Assembly (NCBI GenBank): GCA_032907525.1
Contig: JAJJPM010000077.1
Span: 39,534-103,533 of the forward strand
Direction of reading: 5' to 3'
Source: JAHJQQ01 sp032907525
GTDB taxonomy: Bacteria; Pseudomonadota; Gammaproteobacteria; Thiohalobacterales; Thiohalobacteraceae
DNA length: 64,000 nt
The position numbers were made by a program, and so were the translations under genes. Numbering within the stretch: position 1 is the stretch's first letter; every line of letters begins with the position of its first letter. Positions 34,448-42,899 of the stretch are shown here, piece by piece. A model generated the notes under the pieces. That model was given only the letters and a program-made list of their open reading frames with translations. It had not been told where the DNA came from and made no database searches.

Positions 34448-34612
34448 GAGCCTGTCGGACTTGAGCGATCGTAGCGAGCAAGGTGGGAGAGCGAGACCAT
34501 TTTTCCGATCGTTTGAGGAGAATAGCCGTCGCTATTCGACGAAAAGGATCGGGAAAATGGGCCGCTCTCCCACCGGCGCAGTAGATCAGCCTCAAGTCCG
34601 ACAGGCTCCTAG
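34444..34612. repeat. MITE-like 169-bp palindromic element
   Basis: The 22-bp ends are perfect inverted repeats (inner 20 bases AGGAGCCTGTCGGACTTGAG). Further inward matches follow, GGTGGGAGAGCG with CGCTCTCCCACC and CCATTTTTCCGATC with GATCGGGAAAATGG, so almost the whole element folds on itself. It carries no gene. It overlaps the ubiD stop codon and ends before the DsbA-like gene. The size and perfect ends resemble miniature inverted-repeat transposable elements. Confidence 0.85.
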
Positions 34613-34647
34613 CGCGCGTCATCACCCTCCCGGTCCGTGCCGGACCG

Positions 34648-35349
34648 CTAACACCAGCTCGCCTGCCCCGTCGGCCGGCGCAGCAACTCCTCGATGTTCG
34701 CTTCGATGATCTTGTAGCCGACGTTGCCGTAGAGCTTCTGGCGGCCTTCGTTCAGAACGTACGTGGGGCTGCCCTCGATGCGGTAGCGGTCACGCAGTTC
34801 CAGGTCGGCGCAGAGTTCCGCCATGGCCGCCCCGCTGTCCAGTGCCTCGAGCAGCGGCGCCGCCGGCAGACCGAAACGGGCGGCGATCTCCAGCTGGACG
34901 TCGCGGCGCGCGATGTCGCGCAGATCGCGGAAGAAGGCCAGGCGCAAGGCCCAGGCAACGGCCTCGACCAGCGTGTTGCCCTGCAGACCCGGCTGCAACC
35001 CGGGCGATGGAGCCGTCGTCTGCAGCTGTTCGACGGCCTTCAGGAACAGGTGCGCGCTCGCCGAACTCGCCGGAACGTCGCGCATCCAGATGTCCGGATG
35101 CACCTCGACATGCGGGAACTCGGCGCACACGCTCCGCACATGCGCGCCGAAGGCGGCGGCGCCGCCGCGCTCGCCCCAGGCCTCGGCGATCTTGCGCCGC
35201 GTGTCGCCGAACACCGGGATGAAGTGCTGTACCAGCTCGATCCGGGCACCGAAGCGCGTCTTGAGTTCGTCCACGCGGATCTGGGCGGCATAGGCCCAGA
35301 CGCACAGCACGTCCGAAAAATAGTCGATGCGGATCGGCTGTTCAGACAT
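34648..35349 (-). CDS. DsbA-family thioredoxin-fold protein (FrnE/HCCA isomerase-like)
   Basis: This is a 233-residue protein with the DsbA/2-hydroxychromene-2-carboxylate isomerase fold. It starts IRIDYFSDVLCVWAY and later has EGSPTYVLNEGRQKLYGNVGY with the cis-proline loop. The usual CPxC active site reads CVWA: the second Cys is missing, so it is unlikely to be a disulfide oxidase. A glutathione transferase-like or isomerase role is possible. The ATG at 35349 overlaps the upstream SDR gene by 8 bases. There is no signal peptide. The substrate is unknown. Confidence 0.82.
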   Translation of the reverse strand: MSEQPIRIDYFSDVLCVWAYAAQIRVDELKTRFGARIELVQHFIPVFGDTRRKIAEAWGERGGAAAFGAHVRSVCAEFPHVEVHPDIWMRDVPASSASAHLFLKAVEQLQTTAPSPGLQPGLQGNTLVEAVAWALRLAFFRDLRDIARRDVQLEIAARFGLPAAPLLEALDSGAAMAELCADLELRDRYRIEGSPTYVLNEGRQKLYGNVGYKIIEANIEELLRRPTGQASWC

Positions 35350-36217
35350 CGGCGTCCTCCTCCAGGCAGGCCACCAGGCCTGCCTCCAGCGTCGGATAGC
35401 GCAGCTCCACGCCCAGCTCCTCGCGCATGCGGCGGTTGTCCAGCCGCTTGGATTCCTCCATGAAGGCACGCATGCCGGGGCTGAGCCGGTCGATGTCCTC
35501 GCGGCCGACCAGCGGCGGGCGCGGCAGACCGGTGAAATCGGCGATGCGGTTGAAGTAGTCGGTCATGTTGGAAGGCCGGCCGTCGCTGACGTTGTAGGCG
35601 TCACCGGGCGTCCCGCGTGTCATGGCGGCGCGGCAGGCGGCGATGAGGTCGTCGACATGGATGCGGTTGGTGTAGGGCGAGTCTTCCTCCCGCAGCAGCG
35701 GCAGGCCCTTGCGCAGACGCTCCAGCGGCAGCTTGCCCGGGCCGTAGATGCCGGGCACCCGCAGGATCACCACCGGCACGCCGGTGGCGGCGCTCCAGGT
35801 CCGCAGCGCGGACTCGGCGTCGGCGCGCCGGCGGGCGCGCGGCGTGGCCGGCCGCAGCGCATGGCTTTCGTCAACCCAGGCGCCGGCGCAATCGCCGTAC
35901 ACGCCGCTGGTGCTGAGGTAGACGATGCGCCGCGGCCGGGCCTCGGCGAGCGCGGTCAACACCCGCCGCAGGCGCGGATCCGTATCGCCCTCGGCGGGCG
36001 GCGGCGCGAAATAATAGACCTCGGCGCCGTCCGGCAGAGCGGGCAGCGGTGCGGGCACGTCCAGGTCGGCGACCAGCGGTGTCGCGTGCAGCGTGCGCAG
36101 CCGCACGGCCGAGTCCGCGGTGCGCACCAGGCCGGTCACCGCGCGGCCTTCGGTCCGCAGCTGCCGCGCGAGACGCCGGCCGACATAGCCGCACCCCACG
36201 ATTAACACAGGCGCCAT
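35342..36217 (-). CDS. NAD-dependent epimerase/dehydratase-like SDR
   Basis: This is a 291-residue extended SDR. The NAD motif is APVLIVGCGYVGRRLARQLR at the N terminus, followed by VYLSTSGVYGD carrying the catalytic Ser and Tyr region, VVILRVPGIYGPG and IHVDDLIAACRAA. It resembles YeeZ-type predicted nucleoside-sugar epimerases with unknown substrate. The ATG at 36217 gives the standard start. It is divergent from the flavin reductase gene, with 67 bases between them, and overlaps the DsbA-like gene downstream. Confidence 0.85.
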   Translation of the reverse strand: MAPVLIVGCGYVGRRLARQLRTEGRAVTGLVRTADSAVRLRTLHATPLVADLDVPAPLPALPDGAEVYYFAPPPAEGDTDPRLRRVLTALAEARPRRIVYLSTSGVYGDCAGAWVDESHALRPATPRARRRADAESALRTWSAATGVPVVILRVPGIYGPGKLPLERLRKGLPLLREEDSPYTNRIHVDDLIAACRAAMTRGTPGDAYNVSDGRPSNMTDYFNRIADFTGLPRPPLVGREDIDRLSPGMRAFMEESKRLDNRRMREELGVELRYPTLEAGLVACLEEDADV

Positions 36218-36284
36218 CGGTTTATCTCCCCGCGCAAATAAGTGACAATTGTCCGCCCTCTCAACCAGCGTCGTTCCCAGCAAG

Positions 36285-37325
36285 ATGTCCTTCAAGGTAC
36301 AGATCCGGCCCAGCGGCCATAGTTTCCAGGCCGAGGCCGGCGAGTCCGTGCTGGCCGCCGGCCTGCGCCAGGGCGTGGTGCTGCCCTACGGCTGCCGCGC
36401 CGGTGCCTGCGGCACCTGCATGGCGAATCTGCGGAGCGGTCGCGTCCGCTATCCCGACGGCCCGCCGAAGGGGCTCGGCGATGCCGACGCCGCGGCCGGC
36501 CGGGTCCTGGTCTGCCAGGCGGTGCCCGAGACCGATCTGGTGCTGGAGGCCCGCGAGATCCGGCTGCCCGGCGACATCGAGATCAAGAACCTGCCGGCCA
36601 AGGTCGCGGAACTGAGCCCGCTCACACACGACATCATGCGCCTGCGCCTGAAGCTGCCGCCGAACGAGCGGCTGCAGTTCCTGGCCGGGCAGTATCTGGA
36701 GATCCTGCTCAAGGACGGCCGCCGGCGCGGCTTCTCCATCGCCAACGCCCCGCACGACGACGCGTTCATCGAGCTGCACGTCCGGCTGGTGCCGGGCGGG
36801 CAGTTCACCCACTACGTCTTCACGGAGATGAAGCCCAAGGCCGTGCTGCGCATCGAGGGTCCGCTGGGATCGTACTACCTGCGCGAGGACTCTCCGCGGC
36901 CGGTGATCCTGGTCGGCGGCGGCACGGGCTTCGCGCCGCTCAAGGGCATGCTCGAACACGCCTTCCACATAGGGTTCGAGCGGCCGCTGCATCTGTTCTG
37001 GGGCGTGCGCGGACGGCGCGACCTGTACATGCAGGACCGCATCGCCGAGTGGTGCGCGCGGCATCCGAACTTCCGCTATACGCCGGTGCTGTCGGAACCC
37101 GGGCCGGAGGATCGCTGGACCGGCGAGACCGGCATGGTCAGCGATGCGGTGGCACGCCGCTATCCCGATCTGAGCGGCCATGATCTCTACATGAGCGGCC
37201 CGCCGGCGATGATCGAGGCGGCACGGGCGCGCTTCCTCGCTCTGGGACTGCCCGCCGCGCAGATGTTCTCCGACGCCTTCGAGTTCGCCGCCGACACCCG
37301 CGCCACCGCGACCGGCTCAGCCTGA
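36285..37325 (+). CDS. 2Fe-2S/FAD NAD(P)H oxidoreductase (CDP-6-deoxyglucoseen reductase-like)
   Basis: This is a 346-residue electron-transfer protein. The plant-type ferredoxin domain (1-90) has the cluster motif CRAGACGTC near 38-46 and a fourth Cys in VLVCQAVPE. The FAD-binding domain shows RRGFSIAN near 145, and the NAD domain starts VILVGGGTGFAPLKGMLEHA. It is usually annotated as CDP-6-deoxy-delta-3,4-glucoseen reductase, but no such sugar pathway is present. In E. coli a flavin reductase (fre) sits beside ubiD, and this gene is close to ubiD too, so a role as electron donor in quinone or flavin metabolism is more likely. Confidence 0.88.
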   Translation: MSFKVQIRPSGHSFQAEAGESVLAAGLRQGVVLPYGCRAGACGTCMANLRSGRVRYPDGPPKGLGDADAAAGRVLVCQAVPETDLVLEAREIRLPGDIEIKNLPAKVAELSPLTHDIMRLRLKLPPNERLQFLAGQYLEILLKDGRRRGFSIANAPHDDAFIELHVRLVPGGQFTHYVFTEMKPKAVLRIEGPLGSYYLREDSPRPVILVGGGTGFAPLKGMLEHAFHIGFERPLHLFWGVRGRRDLYMQDRIAEWCARHPNFRYTPVLSEPGPEDRWTGETGMVSDAVARRYPDLSGHDLYMSGPPAMIEAARARFLALGLPAAQMFSDAFEFAADTRATATGSA

Positions 37326-38600
37326 GGCCGGCAACTCCGCCTTGGCCGGCAGGCGCCCGTCGTCGTCGCCCGCTTCCGTACCGTCCGCCCCCGAGACCGG
37401 CGCGGGCAGCTGCGCACTCGCGCCGGTCGCCAGCGCCATGCCCTTGCGATAGCAGTCGGTGGCAAGCGCGCCGTCCTCCAGGCGTTCGGCCAGATTGCCG
37501 AGCAGATGATAGCCCTCGACCGTCGGCGCCACGCCCACGGTCGCCTCGAGGTAGCCGCGCGCCTTGCCCCACAGGCCGGCACGCAGCGCCAGCCGTCCCA
37601 GCGCCAGCAGCAGCACCGGGTTGCGGTCGTGAGTACGCAGCCAGTCCTCGGCATGGCTCAGCTGGAGGGCCGCGTCCGTGCCGCTCAGCCGCCCGTAGAG
37701 ATCCACCAGCCGTTCGTCCCAGTCCCGCTTCAGGGCGGCGCGCAGCTGGATCTCGGCATCGGCGTCCTCCCCGAGGGCGTGCAGATGGGTGGCGTAGGCC
37801 AGCACCAGGCCGGCATCGTGCATCAGCCGGCGCGGCACGCGGTTCCAGGCATCGCGCAGATGCTCGAGGTCGCGGCCGCGCGCCGCCCGCGCCAGCAGCT
37901 CGCCGTGCAGACGGATCTCCAGGCGGTCGGCCTCGTCCACGCTCAGCACGGAGCGTCGACGCAGCTCCGGCAGGAGATCGCGCAGATGCTCCCAGTCCTG
38001 CAGGCGTTCATAGAGCCGCATCAGCATCTTGAGCACGTAGCCGTGGCGCGGCGCAATGGTGCGCAGATGGGTCAGCGTCGCCAGCGCCTGCTCCATCTGG
38101 CGATGGGCGATCTGCAGCTCCGCCTGGGTCAGGCCGACAGCGATGTCGGCTGCGGGCACGCCGCGGTGGGCCAGGCGCAGGTAATGGTCGCGCCGCTCGT
38201 GCGCGCCCTGCTGCTGGGCGGCACGGGCCGCGGCCAGATAATTCATCAGCGGATTGTCGCTGTCTCCGACGTGTTTGAGCAGGCGTTTCTCGGCACCGCT
38301 CCAGTTGCCCTCGGACAGCTCGATCAGACCGCGGTTGAGGGCATTGCGCGCGCGCAGGGCCTTGCGCCGCCGGTCCCAGTGCTGCAGCCGCTGCGGCGCG
38401 CGCCGCAGCCCGGCGAAGAAGCGCAGCGCCAGGTACAGCGCCGCGAAGCCGAGCAGCAGCGCGAAGACCAGCAGCGACAGCGTGGTCTCCAGCGACCACT
38501 CGCCCAGCGCGATGAGCACGTAGCCCGGTTCCCGGACCAGCACCAGCCCGAGCACCACCGCGGCCAGCAGGGCGACGATGATGGCGATCAGGAACCTCAT
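37317..38600 (-). CDS. hemY: HemY, TPR membrane protein of heme biosynthesis
   Basis: This is a 427-residue inner-membrane protein with two N-terminal membrane segments (FLIAIIVALLAAVVLGLVLV and a second near 42-62), followed by TPR-like helical repeats to about residue 400 and an acidic tail. It is the proteobacterial HemY associated with the hemCDX operon, not the Bacillus protoporphyrinogen oxidase of the same name. It starts within the hemX stop (ATGA) and its 3' end overlaps the convergent flavin reductase gene by 9 bases. Confidence 0.93.
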   Translation of the reverse strand: MRFLIAIIVALLAAVVLGLVLVREPGYVLIALGEWSLETTLSLLVFALLLGFAALYLALRFFAGLRRAPQRLQHWDRRRKALRARNALNRGLIELSEGNWSGAEKRLLKHVGDSDNPLMNYLAAARAAQQQGAHERRDHYLRLAHRGVPAADIAVGLTQAELQIAHRQMEQALATLTHLRTIAPRHGYVLKMLMRLYERLQDWEHLRDLLPELRRRSVLSVDEADRLEIRLHGELLARAARGRDLEHLRDAWNRVPRRLMHDAGLVLAYATHLHALGEDADAEIQLRAALKRDWDERLVDLYGRLSGTDAALQLSHAEDWLRTHDRNPVLLLALGRLALRAGLWGKARGYLEATVGVAPTVEGYHLLGNLAERLEDGALATDCYRKGMALATGASAQLPAPVSGADGTEAGDDDGRLPAKAELPASG

Positions 38601-39781
38601 GGCGCCGCCCCGGCGTCGGGCCGGGCTTCGGCCGGCCCGCGCTCGCGGCCGCCGGCCAGCTCGGCCAGCCGCATCTGCTGGCGCAGCAGCCGCAGTGAGG
38701 CGCTGATATCCGGCAGGGCGGGACGTACGTCGACTTCGGCCAGCTGCGCGAGCCGGCCCTGCACCGCCGCGACCTGCGGGTCGTCGCCGGCGAAATACTC
38801 GTCCAGCCAGGCGCGGGCCGTGCGCAGGCTGGCCTGATAGGGTTCGGGCGTCGCCTGCAGCGCCGCCAGGCGCGCGCTCTCCAGCTGCAGCCGCAGGTTC
38901 TGACGCAGGAAATACTGCTGCTCGGGCGCCAGCATCGCCTCGACGGGCTCGGCATTGCGGCGCACCACCACCAGGCGCTTGAGCTCCTGCCAAACCAGTG
39001 CCGGCAGTTGCCGCCAGTCGCCCGCGGCCGGGGCCGCGTCGCCGTCTTCCGCTTCCGCGCCGACGGCGCGGCGCGGCTGAGTGCCCTTGAGCGGCAGCGC
39101 GGCGACGCGGGCCGCCAGGCTGTCCAGGGCCAGGGCGATGCCGGCGATGTCGGGCTGGGCGACCCCGTTGAGTGCCGCCATCTCACGGGCGAGCTGTTCG
39201 CGCACCGGATTCAGGCCGGGATCGGCGAGCTCCTGCAGACGCTGATCGGCGCTGCCCAGCGCCGCCACGGCGGTGACCACGTCGCGCTGCAGTTGAAGGC
39301 GCTGGTTGGCCACCTGCATCAGATACTGGACCTCGGCCAGCATCCACCCGGACTGGCTGCGGCCGAGTTGCGCGCGCAGCACGCCCAGCGACCCCTCCAG
39401 CGCCTCCTGCGCCGCGGTCAGTTTGCGCTGCTCTTCCTCGAGTGCGCGGCGGGCGCGCTCGGTTGCGGCGAGGTCGTCATCGAGGCGGGCGGCGAACGTC
39501 GTCAGGCGCTGCTCGAAGGTCTGCGTACGGTCGTCGATCCGTGCGAGGACCTCGTGCTGCGTGTCACCGAGCCGCTGCACCTCGTGCCATATGAAATAGC
39601 CACCCGTGCCGACGCCGACCGAGGTCAGCAGGGCGAGAACGGCGAGCGGCAACGCCGGGCCGCGGCGCTGCGCACGGGCGCCCGCAGGCGTCTCGGCCCG
39701 TTCCGGCGGCGCCGGCGGCGGTGTGGGTGTCTCGCGGGTGGCCGGCGCAGCCGCCGCCTGATCCTGTTTTTCTTCGCTCAT
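38597..39781 (-). CDS. hemX: HemX, uroporphyrinogen-III C-methyltransferase-like membrane protein
   Basis: This is a 394-residue protein. A Pro/Ala-rich cytoplasmic start is followed by one membrane segment (LPLAVLALLTSVGVGTGGYF, about 45-65). A long coiled coil spans residues 75-150 and a helical domain contains AEVQYLMQVANQRLQLQRD. These are features of the HemX family encoded after hemD. No methyltransferase motif is visible despite the historical name. It is 20 bases after hemD and overlaps hemY by 4 bases. It is probably a scaffold for the heme enzymes, which is inference. Confidence 0.92.
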   Translation of the reverse strand: MSEEKQDQAAAAPATRETPTPPPAPPERAETPAGARAQRRGPALPLAVLALLTSVGVGTGGYFIWHEVQRLGDTQHEVLARIDDRTQTFEQRLTTFAARLDDDLAATERARRALEEEQRKLTAAQEALEGSLGVLRAQLGRSQSGWMLAEVQYLMQVANQRLQLQRDVVTAVAALGSADQRLQELADPGLNPVREQLAREMAALNGVAQPDIAGIALALDSLAARVAALPLKGTQPRRAVGAEAEDGDAAPAAGDWRQLPALVWQELKRLVVVRRNAEPVEAMLAPEQQYFLRQNLRLQLESARLAALQATPEPYQASLRTARAWLDEYFAGDDPQVAAVQGRLAQLAEVDVRPALPDISASLRLLRQQMRLAELAGGRERGPAEARPDAGAAP

Positions 39782-39801
39782 GATTCGATCCGGCTCATGA
39801 T

Positions 39802-40611
39802 TCAATTCGTGTCGGCTGCGGGCACGCCTGAAAAGTGCCGCTTGAGGGCCTCGAGCATCGCACCGTCGGTGGCGTCCGCGGCGACGACGATGGTGCCGTC
39901 CAGGCCCAGCCCGCGGGCCAGCTCCGCGGTGCGCGCGTTGGCGACGACCAGCGTGGCGGTGCGCAGCAGCGGTGCTCCGAGTGTACCAACGATCGCGAAC
40001 AGCTTGTGCAAACTTTCGCCGCTGGCGAGCAGGACGGCATCGATCCCGCCGCCGCGCCATTCCGCCAGCAGCGCGGCGGGATCGGCCTCGGATCGCGCGC
40101 GCCGGTACACTTCGAGATAGTCGACTTGCGCGCCGCGCGCCAGCAGCGTCTCGCGCAGGTGCTCGCGACCGCCGTCACCGCGCAGGATCAGCACGCGCCT
40201 TCCCGTCATCCGCTGGAAGGCCGGCATCGCCAGCAGCGCCTCGCTGGTGAACTCGCGGGGCGGATGGACGACCTCCAGGCCCTGCGCCGCCAGCGCCCGC
40301 GCCGTGGCGCTCCCGACGGCGGCGACCGCCACCCGCGTCGGCCAGGGCCGCGGCGCCAGCGCGGCAAGCGTATGACTGACGGCATTGGTGCTGACGAAGA
40401 TCGCCAGGTCGTAGTCCCCCAGCCGCGCCAGCCCGGCCTGCACGGTGGCGGGATCGCGCGCCGGCAGGATGTCCAGCACCGGAAAGCGCAGCGCGTGTCC
40501 GCCGGCGGCTTCGATCATGCGGCACAGCGCATCGGCCTGATGGGCGGGGCGCGTCACCAGTATGCGGCGCCCCGCGAGCGGGCCGCGCTCAGTGTTCGCC
40601 GTAGAGTTCAC
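39802..40611 (-). CDS. hemD: Uroporphyrinogen-III synthase
   Basis: The enzyme closes and inverts ring D of hydroxymethylbilane to uroporphyrinogen III; about 269 residues. The two-domain alpha/beta fold shows RRILVTRPAHQADALCRMIE at the start, FVSTNAVSHTL, AAVGSATARALAAQG, ILRGDGGREHLRETL and VLLASGESLHKLF. Sequence identity in this family is low, but these spots and the position after hemC are diagnostic. The start is probably GTG at 40611, giving a 23-base overlap with hemC; no ATG precedes the conserved region. Confidence 0.92.
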   Translation of the reverse strand: MNSTANTERGPLAGRRILVTRPAHQADALCRMIEAAGGHALRFPVLDILPARDPATVQAGLARLGDYDLAIFVSTNAVSHTLAALAPRPWPTRVAVAAVGSATARALAAQGLEVVHPPREFTSEALLAMPAFQRMTGRRVLILRGDGGREHLRETLLARGAQVDYLEVYRRARSEADPAALLAEWRGGGIDAVLLASGESLHKLFAIVGTLGAPLLRTATLVVANARTAELARGLGLDGTIVVAADATDGAMLEALKRHFSGVPAADTN

Positions 40612-41521
40612 GCAGGATGACGTCCGCGCCGCGGCCGAGCAGATCGTCGGCGAGCACTTCGCCGAGCTCTTCGGCATCTTCGGGCCGGCCGCTGATGACG
40701 CCGCGGACCATCTCGCTCCCGTCCGGCCGGCCGACCAGGCCGCGCAGCACGATCACGCCCTGGTCCAGTTCGGCGTAACCGGCGATCGGCACCTGGCAGC
40801 CGCCGCTCAGCCGCGCATTGAGCGCGCGTTCGGCGCGCAGGCGGTCGCGGGTGCGGGCATGCCCCAGCGGCCGGATGTACTCGTGGATGGCGCTGTCGCC
40901 GACGCGGCATTCGATGCCGATGGCGCCCTGACCGATGGCGGGCAGGATCACCTCGGGCCCGATCTCCTCGCGGATGCGCCCTTGGAAGCCCAACCGCTTC
41001 AGGCCCGCGCAAGCCAGGATGATGGCATCGAAGTCGCCCCGGTCGAGCTTCTCCAGGCGGGTATTGACGTTGCCACGCAGGTCGCCGATGACCAGGTCCG
41101 GACGGATAGCCCGCAGCTGGCACTGGCGCCGCAGGCTGGAGGTTCCGACCCGCGCCCCCTGCGGCAGTGCCGCCAGCGCGGCGTACTCATTGGATACGAA
41201 AGCGTCGCGCGGGTCCTCGCGCTCCAGAACCACGGCGAGTTCCAGACCCTCCGGCAGGTCCACGGGAACGTCCTTCATGGAATGTACGGCGATGTCCGCC
41301 CGTCCATCCAGCAATGCCTGTTCCAGCTCCTTGACGAACAGTCCCTTGCCGCCGACCTTGGCCAGGGGGCTGTCGAGGATCTGGTCGCCGCGCGTGGTCA
41401 TGGTGACCAGTTCCACCTCCAGGCCGGGGTGATGGAGCTGCAGCCCCTGACGGACGTGTTCGGCCTGCCACAGGGCCAGGGCGCTCTTTCGGGTGGCGAT
41501 ACGCAAAACGGGCTGGGACAT
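40589..41521 (-). CDS. hemC: Hydroxymethylbilane synthase (porphobilinogen deaminase)
   Basis: The enzyme polymerises four porphobilinogens; 310 residues. Conserved stretches are LRIATRKSALALWQAEHV, VGGKGLFVKELEQALLDG, AVHSMKDVP with the catalytic Asp nearby, GTSSLRRQCQL and LSGGCQVPIAGYA with the Cys that carries the dipyrromethane cofactor. The ATG at 41521 gives MSQPVLRIATR. It is the first of hemC-hemD-hemX-hemY, and its upstream region is shared with the divergent thioredoxin gene. Confidence 0.97.
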   Translation of the reverse strand: MSQPVLRIATRKSALALWQAEHVRQGLQLHHPGLEVELVTMTTRGDQILDSPLAKVGGKGLFVKELEQALLDGRADIAVHSMKDVPVDLPEGLELAVVLEREDPRDAFVSNEYAALAALPQGARVGTSSLRRQCQLRAIRPDLVIGDLRGNVNTRLEKLDRGDFDAIILACAGLKRLGFQGRIREEIGPEVILPAIGQGAIGIECRVGDSAIHEYIRPLGHARTRDRLRAERALNARLSGGCQVPIAGYAELDQGVIVLRGLVGRPDGSEMVRGVISGRPEDAEELGEVLADDLLGRGADVILRELYGEH

Positions 41522-41650
41522 GATGGGCTGCGCTGTGATTTGACAGTGGGAGCGGTCCGGCCACACAGTGGCAACAGATGAACCGCTGGACGGCATCGCC
41601 CGATGTGGACCGCGGGGTCCGCGGCGATGCCCAGACGGGGAGGATAGCGA

Positions 41651-42157
41651 GTGCGTGAAGTCCGTTGCAAGCTCAAGTATCTCAAGGTCTTGGCATTTGC
41701 GCTGGCGTGGCTGGTGCAACCCGCTCTGAGCCCGGCGGCCCCGCCCGAGGTGGTCGAGAGCCATGACCTGAAGGCCGACGCGCGGGCCGCGGAGGCCCGC
41801 TCGCTCCCGATCCTGCTGTCGTTCACCTCATCGACCTGCGGCTACTGCGAGCAGCTCGAGGAGTGGTTCCTCAAGCCCATGCTCATCAGCGGGGATTACG
41901 ACGACAAGATTCTGATCCGCAAGGTGATGATCGACAATCACGACACCCTGGTGGACTTCGACGGCAGCCGCGTCGACGCCGACCGGCTGGCCAGCCGCTA
42001 CCGGGTCATGGTGGTGCCGACGGTGCTGTTCCTCGACGCCCGGGGCCGCGAACTCACCGACCGCATGGTCGGCATCAACACACTCGAGTTCTACGGCGGC
42101 TATCTCGACAACAACATCCACGCCGCGCTGAGCCAGGTGCGCGGCGAGGCGCACTGA
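41651..42157 (+). CDS. Exported thioredoxin-like protein (SoxW-like)
   Basis: This is a 168-residue protein with the N-terminal hydrophobic segment LKVLAFALAWLVQPALSPA (signal peptide), then a thioredoxin fold with the active site STCGYCEQLE (Cys63 and Cys66) and the cis-proline region VMVVPTVLFLD. It resembles periplasmic SoxW/DsbE-like reductases. Start is GTG at 41651 after AGGATAGCGA. It lies on the plus strand, inserted between algR and hemC, which are adjacent in Pseudomonas. The partner is unknown. Confidence 0.87.
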   Translation: MREVRCKLKYLKVLAFALAWLVQPALSPAAPPEVVESHDLKADARAAEARSLPILLSFTSSTCGYCEQLEEWFLKPMLISGDYDDKILIRKVMIDNHDTLVDFDGSRVDADRLASRYRVMVVPTVLFLDARGRELTDRMVGINTLEFYGGYLDNNIHAALSQVRGEAH

Positions 42158-42173
42158 GGGATACCGCCCGCCG

Positions 42174-42899
42174 TCACGCCGTGAGCCGCGCGCGCACGTC
42201 CGCCTGGTGACGGCGACTGACCTCGAGGCGCTCGTCGATGCCGGCCAGGACCACCGCGCACTGGCCCTCGGCGGTCTTCTCCAGGCCCGTGATGAAATCC
42301 ACCGCGACCAGGGCGTTGCGGTGGATGCGCAGGAAACGCGGGCCGAATTCGTCCTCCAGGGTCTTCAGGGCCTCCTCGATCAGATACTCGCCCTCGCCGG
42401 TGCGCACCGCCACGTACTTGTTGTCGGCGCGGAAATAGCGGATGTCGGCGACCGGGATCAGCTGCAGGTTGCCGCGCACGCGCACGCAGATGTGATTGCG
42501 CGCCCCGCCGGCGTCGGCATCCAGCTGGGCGGCCTGCGCGCGCGTCAGGCGGCGCGCGTTGCCCAGCGCGGCCGCCAGGCGCTCGCCGCGGATGGGCTTG
42601 AGCAGATAGTCCGCCGCGCAGGCCTCGAAGGCCTCGAGGGCGTGATCGCCGAAGGCCGTGGTGAAGATCACCGCCGGCGGGTCGGGCAGACCCGCGAGGT
42701 GGCGCGCCGCCTCCAACCCGTCCATGCCGGGCATGCGGATGTCCATGAGCACCACGTCCGGCGCCAGGCGGTCGCACAGCTCCAGGGCGGCGCGGCCGTC
42801 GCCGGCTTCCCCGCAGAGCTCGCACTGCGGCAGGTCCGCAAGCAGGCGCCGCAGGCGCTCGCGGGCCAGGGGTTCGTCGTCGACCAGCAGCACCCTCAT
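42174..42899 (-). CDS. algR: LytTR-family response regulator (AlgR)
   Basis: This is a 241-residue response regulator. The receiver domain has the phospho-acceptor Asp53 in VVLMDIRMPGMDG and the switch Lys in DYLLKPIRGE. The C-terminal LytTR DNA-binding domain (about 135-240) has FRADNKYVAVRTGEGEYL and FLRIHRNALVAVDFI. Gene neighbours algZ, argH and hemC match the AlgR locus of Pseudomonas, where it controls alginate, twitching and heme-related genes; the targets here are not known. It overlaps algZ by 4 bases. Confidence 0.93.
   Translation of the reverse strand: MRVLLVDDEPLARERLRRLLADLPQCELCGEAGDGRAALELCDRLAPDVVLMDIRMPGMDGLEAARHLAGLPDPPAVIFTTAFGDHALEAFEACAADYLLKPIRGERLAAALGNARRLTRAQAAQLDADAGGARNHICVRVRGNLQLIPVADIRYFRADNKYVAVRTGEGEYLIEEALKTLEDEFGPRFLRIHRNALVAVDFITGLEKTAEGQCAVVLAGIDERLEVSRRHQADVRARLTA

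Noticed and set aside
36285..37325. Role of the 2Fe-2S reductase in CDP-deoxysugar synthesis
   Set aside because: No other gene of such a sugar pathway is nearby. The common annotation reflects domain similarity, and the position near ubiD points elsewhere.
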